From Natronococcus roseus (GTDB lineage Archaea; Halobacteriota; Halobacteria; Halobacteriales; Natrialbaceae), in contig NZ_JBHLJR010000005.1 in NCBI RefSeq assembly GCF_043677095.1, positions 1-64,000 on the forward strand: DNA of 64,000 nucleotides, read 5' to 3'. Positions within the stretch are counted from its first letter, which is position 1. Each line of letters starts with the position of its first letter. A program made the position numbers and the translations under genes. Positions 18,609 to 25,699 of the stretch are shown piece by piece. Below the pieces are notes generated by a model that was not told the origin of the DNA, made no database searches, and worked only from the letters and a program-made list of their open reading frames with translations.

Positions 18609-19280
18609 TCAGAGGACGTCGAGGAAAAAGGCGACGTACAGCTGCCCGATACCGGCGAGGATCATCACCACTCCGGCGACTCGTCGGAGCGTGTCGCCGT
18701 AGGCCGACAGTCGGCCCGCACCTGCGGCGAGCCCCATCCCGGTCGCGACCGTCAGCGAAACCATGAGGAGGACGACGATCCCGACGTAGGTTCCGATCAC
18801 CAGCGCCCCCGACGCCGCCGGCAGCGCGGCCGCGCTGGCGACGACGCCGAGAAACACGGGTGCGACACAGCCCGCTGCGGCCAGCGCGTAGCCGGCGCCG
18901 AAGAGGCCGAAGCCGAGAGTCCCGGATCGGCGCTTCGGCAGCGCGACCGACAGCGAGGGCGCGCGATCGAAGAGCACGAGCACCCCGAAGCCGATCAGGG
19001 CGATCCCGACAAGCGCCTCGAAGATCGTGATATCCGCAAGCACCGAATGGCCGATCCAGAACGCGACGCCGAGCAGGAGACCGAACGTGGCGAGAACGCC
19101 GGCCCCGGCAACTAGACCGCGCCCGATCGCCCTCGAGAGCGATGACTCCTCGGCGTCGGTCTGGCTCACGTAGAAGCCGACGTAGCCGGGCAGCAGGGGG
19201 TACGCACACGGGGAGAAGAACGTAAAGACGCCGGCCGTCAGCGCGAACGCGAGCGTCGACAACAGCGCCGCGTCGATCAT
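18609..19280 (-). CDS. ccdA: CcdA-type thiol electron carrier
   Basis: A 223-aa six-helix membrane protein of the CcdA/DsbD transmembrane family. The two active cysteines are C25 in FSPCAYPLLPGY and C138 in AAGCVAPVFLG, at the expected places in helices 1 and 4. It passes reducing equivalents across the membrane to extracytoplasmic thioredoxin-like proteins. The start overlaps the stop of tlpA (ATGA), so the two are coupled. In this operon its likely partners are the TlpA-type protein and Sco, giving reduced cysteines for heme or copper insertion. Confidence 0.87.
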   Translation of the reverse strand: MIDAALLSTLAFALTAGVFTFFSPCAYPLLPGYVGFYVSQTDAEESSLSRAIGRGLVAGAGVLATFGLLLGVAFWIGHSVLADITIFEALVGIALIGFGVLVLFDRAPSLSVALPKRRSGTLGFGLFGAGYALAAAGCVAPVFLGVVASAAALPAASGALVIGTYVGIVVLLMVSLTVATGMGLAAGAGRLSAYGDTLRRVAGVVMILAGIGQLYVAFFLDVL

Positions 19281-19819
19281 TCGCTCTCGGACTCGAGAAC
19301 GTCCTCGATGCGAGAGACGATCTCGTCGCTTTCCTTTCGTCCGGACTCCTCCCACCGGACGACCCCGTCCGAATCGAAGAGAACGCCGATCGGCGTCCCC
19401 GAGCCGTAGTGGACGATCAGGTCTGAGGTCGCGTCCCGGCCGACCGGCCAGTGGCCGTCGTACTCGTCCCACCAGTCGGCGATCTCCGTGTCGGGCACCT
19501 GCTCCTCGTTCTCGTTGGTAACCGAGACGAACGTGACGTCGTCGCCGACCCGGTCGTAGGCCTCGCCCAGCGCGGGCATCTGCTCCTTGCACGTCCCGCA
19601 GGTCGTCGCGAACAGGTCGACGAACGTAACCGAACCCTCGGCGGGGATCTGCTGCGTGCCGTCGCTGCTGCCGGCCGCCTCGACGGTATCGATCGTCACG
19701 GGATCGTGTCGGGGCTCCTCGTCGTCCTCGTCGCCCGGCATACCGTACACCGCAAGCGCTCCGGCGCCAGCAAGCGTTCCCGCGCTCGCGACTCCGGCGA
19801 GGACGTCCCGACGCCGCAT
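19277..19819 (-). CDS. TlpA-family thioredoxin-like protein
   Basis: A 180-aa exported thioredoxin-fold protein. The N-terminus MRRRDVLAGVASAGTLAGAG looks like a Tat signal; no lipobox cysteine follows. The redox site is C74-G-T-C77 in ATTCGTCKEQMP, and GTPIGVLFD carries the cis-proline loop. It would reduce or isomerise disulfides outside the membrane, fed by CcdA. It sits between sco (2-base gap) and ccdA (4-base overlap) in one operon. Confidence 0.87.
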   Translation of the reverse strand: MRRRDVLAGVASAGTLAGAGALAVYGMPGDEDDEEPRHDPVTIDTVEAAGSSDGTQQIPAEGSVTFVDLFATTCGTCKEQMPALGEAYDRVGDDVTFVSVTNENEEQVPDTEIADWWDEYDGHWPVGRDATSDLIVHYGSGTPIGVLFDSDGVVRWEESGRKESDEIVSRIEDVLESESE

Positions 19820-19821
19820 CG

Positions 19822-20631
19822 TTACTCGACCACCGTCCGGACGTCGTCGATGATCGCTTGCGGACGGTTCTCCTCGCGGTCGTCGGTTACGTTCGGGTAC
19901 GAACGCTCGACGATCCCCTGCTCGTTGACGAGGAAGACGATGTAGTAGTGGATCTCCTGGTCGTGATCGTCGTGGCCGTCGTCCTCGTCGTCTCCGTGGT
20001 TGTCGTCGTGCTCTGCGTCTTCGTCGTGATCAGCGTGGCCGTCGTCGTGCGATTCGTCGTCGTGGTCGTCGTGATCCTCGTCTGCTTCCTCGTCGTGATC
20101 GTCCCCGTTACCGATCTGTGCCGGGACCCCGATCTCCTCGTTGAGTAGCTCCATCGCCTCCTCCTCGGTCTCCGGTCGGAGGAAGTACCAGTTCTCGCCC
20201 TCGTAGTCGACGCCGTACTGCTCGCCGTACTCCGCTAGCGCCTCCGGGCTGTCGGTTTCGGGATCGAACGTCATCGCCAGCAGGGCGACGTCGTCCTCGT
20301 ACCCTTCCTCGGCGGCGTCCTCCTGGACGAGTCCGAGTAGGTTCGTCAGGACGCCACACTCGTCGGTACAGGACGTGTAGATGAACGTCAACAGGTACGC
20401 GCGCTCGCCCTCGAACTCCTCGAGCGAGACCTCCTGTCCCGCGTGCGGGTCCGGAAGCGTAAACGCCGGAAACTCGTCGCCGTGGATCGGGTGCGACGGG
20501 TTACCACGAGACTGCTCGGGTTCGCCCAGCGCCGTCTCGCTGTCGCCGACGACCGGGAGATCGCCCAGACACCCTGCCAGTCCCCCCATTCCGGCAACCC
20601 CCAGCGTTCCCAGATACGCGCGTCGCTTCAT
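19822..20631 (-). CDS. Sco-type copper chaperone lipoprotein with His-rich insert
   Basis: A 269-aa SCO1/SenC protein. The start at MKRRAYLGTLG gives a Tat signal with a lipobox GLAGC (C21), so it is probably a lipoprotein on the outer face of the membrane. The copper site is C88-x3-C92 (YTSCTDECG) with the later histidine H228 in QEIHYYIVFL. Between them, residues 175-226 form an extra Asp/His-rich loop with about a dozen histidines, not part of the usual Sco fold; it probably binds copper or other metals. Sco proteins metallate the CuA centre of cytochrome oxidase subunit II, which is encoded at 61.1 kb. The alternative start nine codons upstream would spoil the signal peptide. Confidence 0.87.
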   Translation of the reverse strand: MKRRAYLGTLGVAGMGGLAGCLGDLPVVGDSETALGEPEQSRGNPSHPIHGDEFPAFTLPDPHAGQEVSLEEFEGERAYLLTFIYTSCTDECGVLTNLLGLVQEDAAEEGYEDDVALLAMTFDPETDSPEALAEYGEQYGVDYEGENWYFLRPETEEEAMELLNEEIGVPAQIGNGDDHDEEADEDHDDHDDESHDDGHADHDEDAEHDDNHGDDEDDGHDDHDQEIHYYIVFLVNEQGIVERSYPNVTDDREENRPQAIIDDVRTVVE

Positions 20632-20993
20632 ACTCGAGTCGTAGGAGCGGGGCGTCAAATGCTCGTTGGTTCACCCGTGAAAACCCACATATCGATGGGT
20701 TCGATCCCGCTCGCCGGTTTCCTGCCCGAACATCTCCGCCCGTTTCGGTCGCGCTCTCCCGCCACATTCGTTGATTGTCACTGTCTAACATCTCCCTAAT
20801 CCGTTCGTCGAACTCCGCTTCGGGTCGCAACGACTCGCCTCGTCACTCTCTCCGGGGCGTTCGAGAGTCCGATCGAAAACCGTCCGACCGATCGGACGCC
20901 TGACCGTGAAACGTCGCGAAACATCACCGTGGCCGCGACGTGCCGGAGCTTACGACTCGGATAACTATTTCGGAGTCCCGAGTACGTCGACGT
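20632..20993. other. 362-base region upstream of sco with two inverted repeats
   Basis: No gene is seen. AACCCA-N8-TGGGTT at 20682-20701 overlaps an ACATATCG stretch 51-70 bases before the sco start and could be an operator for the sco operon. CGTCCGA-N4-TCGGACG at 20881-20898 is a second perfect inverted repeat. ATAACTATTT at 20961-20970 is the probable TATA box of the zinc-finger gene at 20994, which would be leaderless. Confidence 0.45.
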
Positions 20994-21167
20994 ATGTCAC
21001 AATCCAACAACCCGGACGTGCGTGTCGGTTGCCCCCAGTGTAGCGGAACCGTAAACGCATCCCTCCCGCCCGGGTCCGGTCTCGGAAGCCCAACCCCTAA
21101 CCGTCTTCGCGGCACGGAAACCGAGTGCCACAACTGCGGCCACGAACTCGAGTTCTACTACTACTGA
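20994..21167 (+). CDS. small CPxC-type zinc-finger protein
   Basis: A 57-aa protein with two knuckles, CPQC near residues 13-16 and CHNC near 45-48, forming one zinc ribbon, and an aromatic tail ELEFYYY. It belongs to the haloarchaeal group of tiny zinc-finger proteins whose roles are mostly unknown. The start was placed at ATG 20994 because the TATA box lies 26 bases upstream; a longer frame adds an unlikely arginine-rich stretch. Confidence 0.75.
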   Translation: MSQSNNPDVRVGCPQCSGTVNASLPPGSGLGSPTPNRLRGTETECHNCGHELEFYYY

Positions 21168-21291
21168 ACTCGTCATCCCCGTTTTTTCGCCGCCGTCCTC
21201 GCTCGAGCCAGTAACGGGTCTCGGAATCGCTCGAGTCAGTGACTGTCTTTCCGGTGAGTCGGGTCTCCGGCTGGAATCTGGCCCTCAGACG

Positions 21292-21360
21292 CGCTCCGTC
21301 CGGGATTTGAACCACGCCCAGACGTGCTCGCTACGCTGTGCGCGACCGGTCTGATTCAAA
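21292..21360 (-). repeat. tRNA-Glu 3'-end fragment, distal copy
   Basis: This copy begins GCTCCGTCCGGGATTTGAAC on the plus strand, one mismatch from the 3' end of tRNA-Glu, and then continues with about 47 bases shared with the copy at 21464-21532. Duplicated tRNA 3' ends are the usual scars of integrase attachment. Confidence 0.7.
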
Positions 21361-21409
21361 TTCCATCCGTGCGCGCTTCGCTCCCTCGTAAAACTCGGTC
21401 GCTGTCGCT

Positions 21410-21428
21410 CGAAAATCGAAGATTTTCG
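21410..21428. repeat. perfect hairpin CGAAAATC-GAA-GATTTTCG
   Basis: An 8-bp perfect stem with a GAA loop (TTC on the minus strand). It lies between the two tRNA-Glu 3' fragments, six bases from a second hairpin with the same loop. Confidence 0.6.
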
Positions 21429-21434
21429 TGATGA

Positions 21435-21455
21435 CGAGAGAGCGAAGCTCTCTCG
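21435..21455. repeat. perfect hairpin CGAGAGAGC-GAA-GCTCTCTCG
   Basis: A 9-bp perfect stem with a GAA loop, adjacent to the hairpin at 21410-21428. The stem sequences differ but the loop is the same, which suggests selection for structure. Confidence 0.6.
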
Positions 21456-21463
21456 AACCATAG

Positions 21464-21532
21464 TGCTCCGTCTGGGATTTGAACCACGCCCAGACGTGCT
21501 CGCTACGCTGCGCGCGACTGGTCTGCTTCAAA
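21464..21532 (-). repeat. tRNA-Glu 3'-end fragment, proximal copy
   Basis: The first 22 bases (TGCTCCGTCTGGGATTTGAACC) split as TGCTCCGTCTGG and GATTTGAACC match the tRNA-Glu 3' end exactly; the following 47 bases match the distal copy with few changes. The T-arm stem CTGGG/CCCAG is preserved although the rest of the tRNA is absent. Confidence 0.75.
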
Positions 21533-21576
21533 CCCAGCATACAGCATTTGCTTCTCACGAGTTGTTCGCAGCAAAA

Positions 21577-21651
21577 TGCTCCGTCTGGGATTTGAACCCA
21601 GGTCATCGGCTCGAAAGGCCGAAATGATTGGCCGGACTACACCAACGGAGC
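21577..21651 (-). tRNA. tRNA-Glu (anticodon TTC)
   Basis: A 75-nt cloverleaf on the minus strand. Acceptor GCTCCGT pairs with ACGGAGC, the anticodon stem is TCGGC/GCCGA around the loop CTTTCGA (anticodon TTC), and the T arm is CTGGG-TTCAAAT-CCCAG with discriminator A. CCA is not encoded. It decodes GAA/GAG and, in archaea, also feeds Gln-tRNA formation only through tRNA-Gln, not this species. Confidence 0.93.
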
Positions 21652-21760
21652 CAACGCATCCTCTGATTGCCGAGGCCTAGTAAAAAACGTTCCGTTCCGC
21701 GGCCGTCGTGACACCACCTGCCGTGCGCCACGCCGCCGCGAGTCCGGCCGTCACCTCAAT

Positions 21761-21769
21761 CCTTTTACA
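21761..21769 (+). promoter_or_regulatory. TATA box for the FAH-family gene
   Basis: CCTTTTACA centred near 21765 lies 27 bases before the ATG at 21792, which indicates a leaderless mRNA and supports that start over an earlier one at 21708. Confidence 0.45.
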
Positions 21770-21791
21770 GCCGGACTGCGAGCGATTACGC

Positions 21792-22529
21792 ATGAAATAC
21801 GTCCGATTCCGCGACCCGGCGGGAGCCGTCCGCCGGGGCGAACTCGAGAGCGGTCACGTCCACTTCGCAAACGAGAGCTACGCGCTCGAGGACGACGAGA
21901 TCGACGTCCTCCCGCCCTGCGAGCCCTCGAAGGTGGTCTGTATCGGTCGCAACTACGCGGCCCACGCCGACGAGATGGGCAACGACGTTCCGGATCGGCC
22001 GCTGCTCTTTCTGAAGCCGCCGAACGCGCTGGCGGCCCACGGCGACACCGTCACCGCCCCCGCGGGCAAGGAACGCATCGACCACGAGGCCGAACTCGGC
22101 GTCGTCATCGGCGAACAGTGTCGCCACGTCCCCGAGAGCGAAGCGATGGATGTCGTCGAGGGCTACACCTGCGTCGACGACATCTCGAACCGCGACGACC
22201 AGCGCGAGGAGCAGAACTGGATCCGCGGGAAGGCGTTCGACGGCGCGGCACCGATGGGACCGGTGCTCGCGACGCCCGACGAGGTGCCCGACGACGCAAC
22301 CGTTCAGACTCGCGTGAACGGCGAGACGAAACAGGACGGCTCGCTCGACCTGCTCATCTTCTCGATCCCCGAACTGATCGCCGAGATCACGACCTACATG
22401 ACCCTCGAGCCAGGCGACGTGATCGCGACCGGGACTCCCGAGGGCGTCGGCCCGCTCGAGGACGGCGACGAGGTCGAGATCGAAGTCGAGGGCGTCGGTA
22501 CGCTCGAGCACTCGATTCGCCGTCCCTGA
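21792..22529 (+). CDS. fumarylacetoacetate hydrolase family protein
   Basis: A 245-aa FAH-superfamily enzyme. VVCIGRNYAAHADEMGN starts the catalytic domain at about 49-65, FLKPPNALAAHGD follows, and the metal ligands are in DHEAELGVVIG (about 99-109) and CVDDISNRDDQ (about 129-139). The end, GDVIATGTPEGVGPL, is the family's C-terminal signature. Members hydrolyse, decarboxylate or tautomerise beta-keto acids such as acylpyruvates or oxaloacetate. Without catabolic neighbours the substrate cannot be assigned. The next gene starts 47 bases downstream on the same strand. Confidence 0.87.
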   Translation: MKYVRFRDPAGAVRRGELESGHVHFANESYALEDDEIDVLPPCEPSKVVCIGRNYAAHADEMGNDVPDRPLLFLKPPNALAAHGDTVTAPAGKERIDHEAELGVVIGEQCRHVPESEAMDVVEGYTCVDDISNRDDQREEQNWIRGKAFDGAAPMGPVLATPDEVPDDATVQTRVNGETKQDGSLDLLIFSIPELIAEITTYMTLEPGDVIATGTPEGVGPLEDGDEVEIEVEGVGTLEHSIRRP

Positions 22530-22575
22530 ACGTACACCGCCAACGCTTTTCGCCTCCCCTCGCCAATCCCCGTCC

Positions 22576-23274
22576 ATGACCGTACGATACGGCGCCGTCG
22601 ACGTCGACTGGCTCGGCTACGCGACGGTTCGCCTCGAGGGCGAGATGGGGACCGTCGTCTACATCGACCCCGGCCGGTACGGAGTGCTCGACGACTACGA
22701 CGCCCGCGACGGCGACCTGATCCTGGTGAGCCACGACGACCACTACGATCCCGAGGGGATTCGACGGGTGGCCCACGAGGACGCTATCGTCGTCGCCCAC
22801 GAGGCGATCGACGCCGACGAGATCGATCGGGTCGACGAGTCCCTCGAGGAGCTTCCCTACGAAATCGAACAGGTTCGTGGCGACGAGTCGTTCGTGCTCG
22901 GGCCGCTCGACCTCTATACGACCCAGGCGTACAACGAGCCCGGCGGACCCTATACCGATGACGAGGGTGAGCCCTACCACCGCGAGGGCGAGGGCTGTGG
23001 CTTCGGCGTGACGATCGACGGCGTCACCGCCTTCTGGCCCGGCGACACCGACGTCCTCCCGGTCCACGAGGAGTTGGCCGTCGGCGTCTTCCTGCCGCCG
23101 ATCGGGGGTTCCTTTACGATGGATCGCCGCGACGCGGCCGAACTCGCCGGTCGGATGCATCCGGGGCTCGTTCTCCCGATCCACTACAACACGTTCGAGG
23201 CGCTCGAGACGGATCCGGACGCGTTCGTCGTCGACGTCGCCCACCGTCAGGTTCCGGTCGTACTCGACGAGTGA
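22576..23274 (+). CDS. MBL-fold metal-dependent hydrolase
   Basis: A 232-aa metallo-beta-lactamase-fold protein of the UPF0173-like branch. It opens with VDVDWLGYATVRLEG, as that group does. The metal motif reads SHDDHYDP instead of the standard HxHxDH, so one usual histidine is aspartate and the last is proline. GVTAFWPGDTD and LVLPIHYNTFEAL give the later ligands. Enzymes of this branch are mostly uncharacterised hydrolases in the cytoplasm. It follows the FAH gene closely and may share its transcript. Confidence 0.83.
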   Translation: MTVRYGAVDVDWLGYATVRLEGEMGTVVYIDPGRYGVLDDYDARDGDLILVSHDDHYDPEGIRRVAHEDAIVVAHEAIDADEIDRVDESLEELPYEIEQVRGDESFVLGPLDLYTTQAYNEPGGPYTDDEGEPYHREGEGCGFGVTIDGVTAFWPGDTDVLPVHEELAVGVFLPPIGGSFTMDRRDAAELAGRMHPGLVLPIHYNTFEALETDPDAFVVDVAHRQVPVVLDE

Positions 23275-23422
23275 ACCCGCCGAAGGACTCGCTCCGAACG
23301 GGTTCCCGCGCTTGCAGTCGGTGGCAACGACTCGCTTCCTGTTACCGAACCGGTAGCCGACGTCCTACCGGAAGATAGCTACCTATTCCCGCGGCTCGTA
23401 GCAGCTCACGGAGGCGCCGGAC

Positions 23423-23557
23423 ATGGTATCCACGCAGGCAGAAACGGAAATGGAAGAACAGCTGGGACAGGTACCGAGCTGGATCGAGGTCATCGAAGAG
23501 ACCGGAGAGATCGTCGACTACATCGCCGAACAGGAGACCGCGGCGGCGGACGACTGA
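23423..23557 (+). CDS. 44-aa small protein with a Shine-Dalgarno
   Basis: An ATG at 23423 is preceded by GGAGG at 23410-23414, eight bases away, an unusually good ribosome site for this mostly leaderless genome. The 44-aa product (MVSTQAETEMEEQLGQVPSW at its start, ending EQETAAADD) is acidic and mostly helical. Its N-terminus resembles that of haloarchaeal carboxymuconolactone decarboxylase/AhpD-like proteins, but the catalytic part is missing, so it may be a truncated relative or an independent small protein. Confidence 0.6.
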   Translation: MVSTQAETEMEEQLGQVPSWIEVIEETGEIVDYIAEQETAAADD

Positions 23558-23654
23558 GCACGACCTGCGGTCTTCGGCTTTCGTCGTTCCCTCGAGCGTT
23601 TCCGTCGACTGATAGCTCCAAAGAGTTAGTGTCGTCCTCGCCTTCCCCTCGAGT

Positions 23655-24527
23655 ATGAGCGGTCATCGTCGGCGAGGAGGGAGTCGGGTCGCGACCGGTG
23701 GGCTGTACTGCGCTCACTGCGGGACGGCACTCGAGGCGTCGATGAACTTCTGTCCGGACTGTGGTCGTCCCACCAGTGACGACAGGTCCTCGGATCCGAA
23801 CGCTCGGCCAGCCCTCGAGCGACGCGTCGCGGCCGCGATAAGAGACGGTTGGGAGCTCGAGCACGATTTCGGCGACCACGTCGTCATGGTTCGGCGATCC
23901 TTCGGCAGCGTCGACGCCCACCTCGTCGTCGCGGCGCTGACCGTCTGGTGGACGATGGGCCTGGGTAACGCCCTCTACGGCGCCTATCGGTACGTCGGCG
24001 ACGCCGAACGAATGGTGTTGCGGGCCGAGCAGGCCAGCGACGAAGCGGAGACCGACTCGAGCTGGGCGACCGCGGGCCGAGTCGCCGGCGCCGGCTGTCT
24101 CGCGGCCGCGCTCGCGCTCGTCGGCTCGGCCGTCTTCCTCGCGGGGTCGACGGTCGCGCCGGTTCTCGTCGCAATCGCAGTCGGGCTCGCGACCGTCGGG
24201 CTGGGGCTGTTTCCGGGCGTTCGGCGCCGATTCGGGCTCCGACGCTCCCCGTCGACGAACGGTTCGGCCAGAACGGTCGACGAGCGGTCGATCATCGACT
24301 ACGACCGCCCGTGTGCGGCCTGTGCCGACCCCGTCGGTCGCGGCCTCGAGCGCGTCTACCGAAAGGGGTTCTACGTCCTTGGCGTTCCGGTGACGCTGTC
24401 TGAAGGTCGAAACGCCTACTGCAGGCGGTGTGCGAACGCGGAAGCCGACGGCTCGACGACGACGGAGATCACGATCCCGATCGAGGACTCGAGTTCGACG
24501 GAGCGAGAAACGGAACTCCGGCGCTGA
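23655..24527 (+). CDS. zinc-ribbon membrane protein
   Basis: A 290-aa protein with an N-terminal zinc ribbon (CAHC at about 19-22 and CPDC at about 33-36), a soluble part with ELEHDFGDHVVMVRRSFG, a membrane-inserting segment around residue 90-115, two strong membrane helices at about 141-185, and a second CxxC pair (CAAC near 218-221, CRRC near 256-259) that makes a C-terminal ribbon. This double-ribbon arrangement is common in haloarchaeal proteins of unknown role. It could organise a membrane-bound protein complex. No operon partner is apparent. Confidence 0.72.
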   Translation: MSGHRRRGGSRVATGGLYCAHCGTALEASMNFCPDCGRPTSDDRSSDPNARPALERRVAAAIRDGWELEHDFGDHVVMVRRSFGSVDAHLVVAALTVWWTMGLGNALYGAYRYVGDAERMVLRAEQASDEAETDSSWATAGRVAGAGCLAAALALVGSAVFLAGSTVAPVLVAIAVGLATVGLGLFPGVRRRFGLRRSPSTNGSARTVDERSIIDYDRPCAACADPVGRGLERVYRKGFYVLGVPVTLSEGRNAYCRRCANAEADGSTTTEITIPIEDSSSTERETELRR

Positions 24528-24542
24528 ACGCTCGAGGCTCCC

Positions 24543-24575
24543 TCAGACGACGTTCACCTCGCTGAGACGCTCGAT
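24543..24575 (-). repeat. partial copy of the 3' end of top6A
   Basis: Read on the minus strand this piece encodes ERLSEVNVV followed by a stop, closely matching the top6A ending ERLGEMDVI-stop at 24608-24634. About 24 of 29 bases agree and most differences are A/G transitions. The two stops are 65 bases apart, so it is not an in-frame extension. It may be the scar of a local duplication or recombination. Confidence 0.4.
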
Positions 24576-24607
24576 CACAGCTCCCCCAGCCTCGGCTCGA
24601 TGGCCGT

Positions 24608-25699
24608 CTAGATGACGTCCATCTCGCCGAGACGCTCGGGGAGATACGTCTCCGTCACGAAGTCCAGTCCGCGGGCGGCCAGGGACTGCTGTTCGGACTT
24701 CTTGCCGATCTCGAGCTGGAGCTCGATCTGTTCCTCCCAGTAGTCGGTCTGGAAGCGCGGGTCATCGAGTTCGCTCTCGAGGGCGTTGATGTCCGAGTCC
24801 GAGAGCGGGTCCGTCGGCAGGTCGTACTCGACGATATCGGCGGGCTGGATGCCGATGTACTGGGCCTCTGGCGTCGCGAGGTACTCCGAGAGGTGGGCGG
24901 ACTTGATCGAACCGTACGCAACGGAGCCGTAGATCCGGTAGGACCACGGGTCGCCGTCCGCGAAGACGGTGACGGGAAGGTCGAGCTCGTCGTGGAGTCG
25001 CTTCGTGATCCGGCGGGTCGCTCGCGCGGGCTGGCCCTTGAGGTGGACGATCAGGGCGTTGTACTCCTCGTCGAACCCGTTCTCGACGAGCCGGTCGCGC
25101 ATCCCACCGGTCTCGACGGCGAGGATGAAGTCGGCGTCGGCGTCGAGGAACTCGATCGTGTCCGGGTTGTTCGGGATCTGGTAGCCGCCCTCCCCGACGT
25201 CCTCCTGACAGTGAATCTCGCGCTCGCCGCGGCGGGTCTGCTCGCGGAGGTGCAGCGGTCCCATGATCGTCGCGCCCGACTCCTCGGGGCGCATGTGGAA
25301 GTCCTCGCGGGTGACCCCCGAGACGATCTCCAAGTCTTCGATCAGCCCGTTGGACTCGTCCTGGTCGTTGAACTGGGCTTCCTTGTTGTCCCAGCTCTCG
25401 GAGAGGTAGTACAGTTCACGCAGCGTCGAGGAGCGATCCTGCTCGAGCTGGTTCGCGAGGAACTCGATCGTGTAGACGGCCTTGAGCAGTTTGCGGGCGC
25501 CGCGCACGGAGTTCGCCGATCGGGTCGACTCGCGGTCGCCGTACACCCAGACGTCCTTCTCCTCGTCGTACTCGATGTTGCTCTTGGTCCGCGTCGGCAC
25601 GGACATGTGGGGGATCTCGCCCAGTTCGAACTGGTCGTAGAACTGCGCGGCGAGATCGAGCAGCTGTTCTCGGGCCTGCTGGTCGGTGTCTGCACTCAT
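24608..25699 (-). CDS. top6A: DNA topoisomerase VI subunit A
   Basis: A 363-aa Spo11-like catalytic subunit. The DNA-cleaving tyrosine lies in the 5Y-CAP domain at TLRELYYLSESW, and the Toprim domain has the glutamate in ILAVETGGMRDRL and the aspartates of VFADGDPWSYRIYG. With subunit B it forms an A2B2 type IIB topoisomerase that relaxes and decatenates DNA. Its ATG overlaps the stop of top6B (ATGA), and the start MSADTDQQ fits family length; a longer frame adds an arginine-rich leader with no support. Together with the gyrase genes at 36-40 kb this gives the organism two type II enzymes. Confidence 0.96.
   Translation of the reverse strand: MSADTDQQAREQLLDLAAQFYDQFELGEIPHMSVPTRTKSNIEYDEEKDVWVYGDRESTRSANSVRGARKLLKAVYTIEFLANQLEQDRSSTLRELYYLSESWDNKEAQFNDQDESNGLIEDLEIVSGVTREDFHMRPEESGATIMGPLHLREQTRRGEREIHCQEDVGEGGYQIPNNPDTIEFLDADADFILAVETGGMRDRLVENGFDEEYNALIVHLKGQPARATRRITKRLHDELDLPVTVFADGDPWSYRIYGSVAYGSIKSAHLSEYLATPEAQYIGIQPADIVEYDLPTDPLSDSDINALESELDDPRFQTDYWEEQIELQLEIGKKSEQQSLAARGLDFVTETYLPERLGEMDVI

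Larger units (their letters stand above)
21168..21576. other. 409-base region downstream of tRNA-Glu, repeats only
   Basis: No gene is seen. The region contains two 69-bp copies that begin like the tRNA-Glu 3' end, and two perfect hairpins between them; all are listed separately. The sequence is locally AT-richer than its surroundings. Confidence 0.7.

Noticed and set aside
19858..20148. A Val-rich plus-strand frame of 96 codons
   Set aside because: It is the antisense of the His/Asp-rich part of Sco; the repeated GTC/GTG codons follow from the opposite strand.
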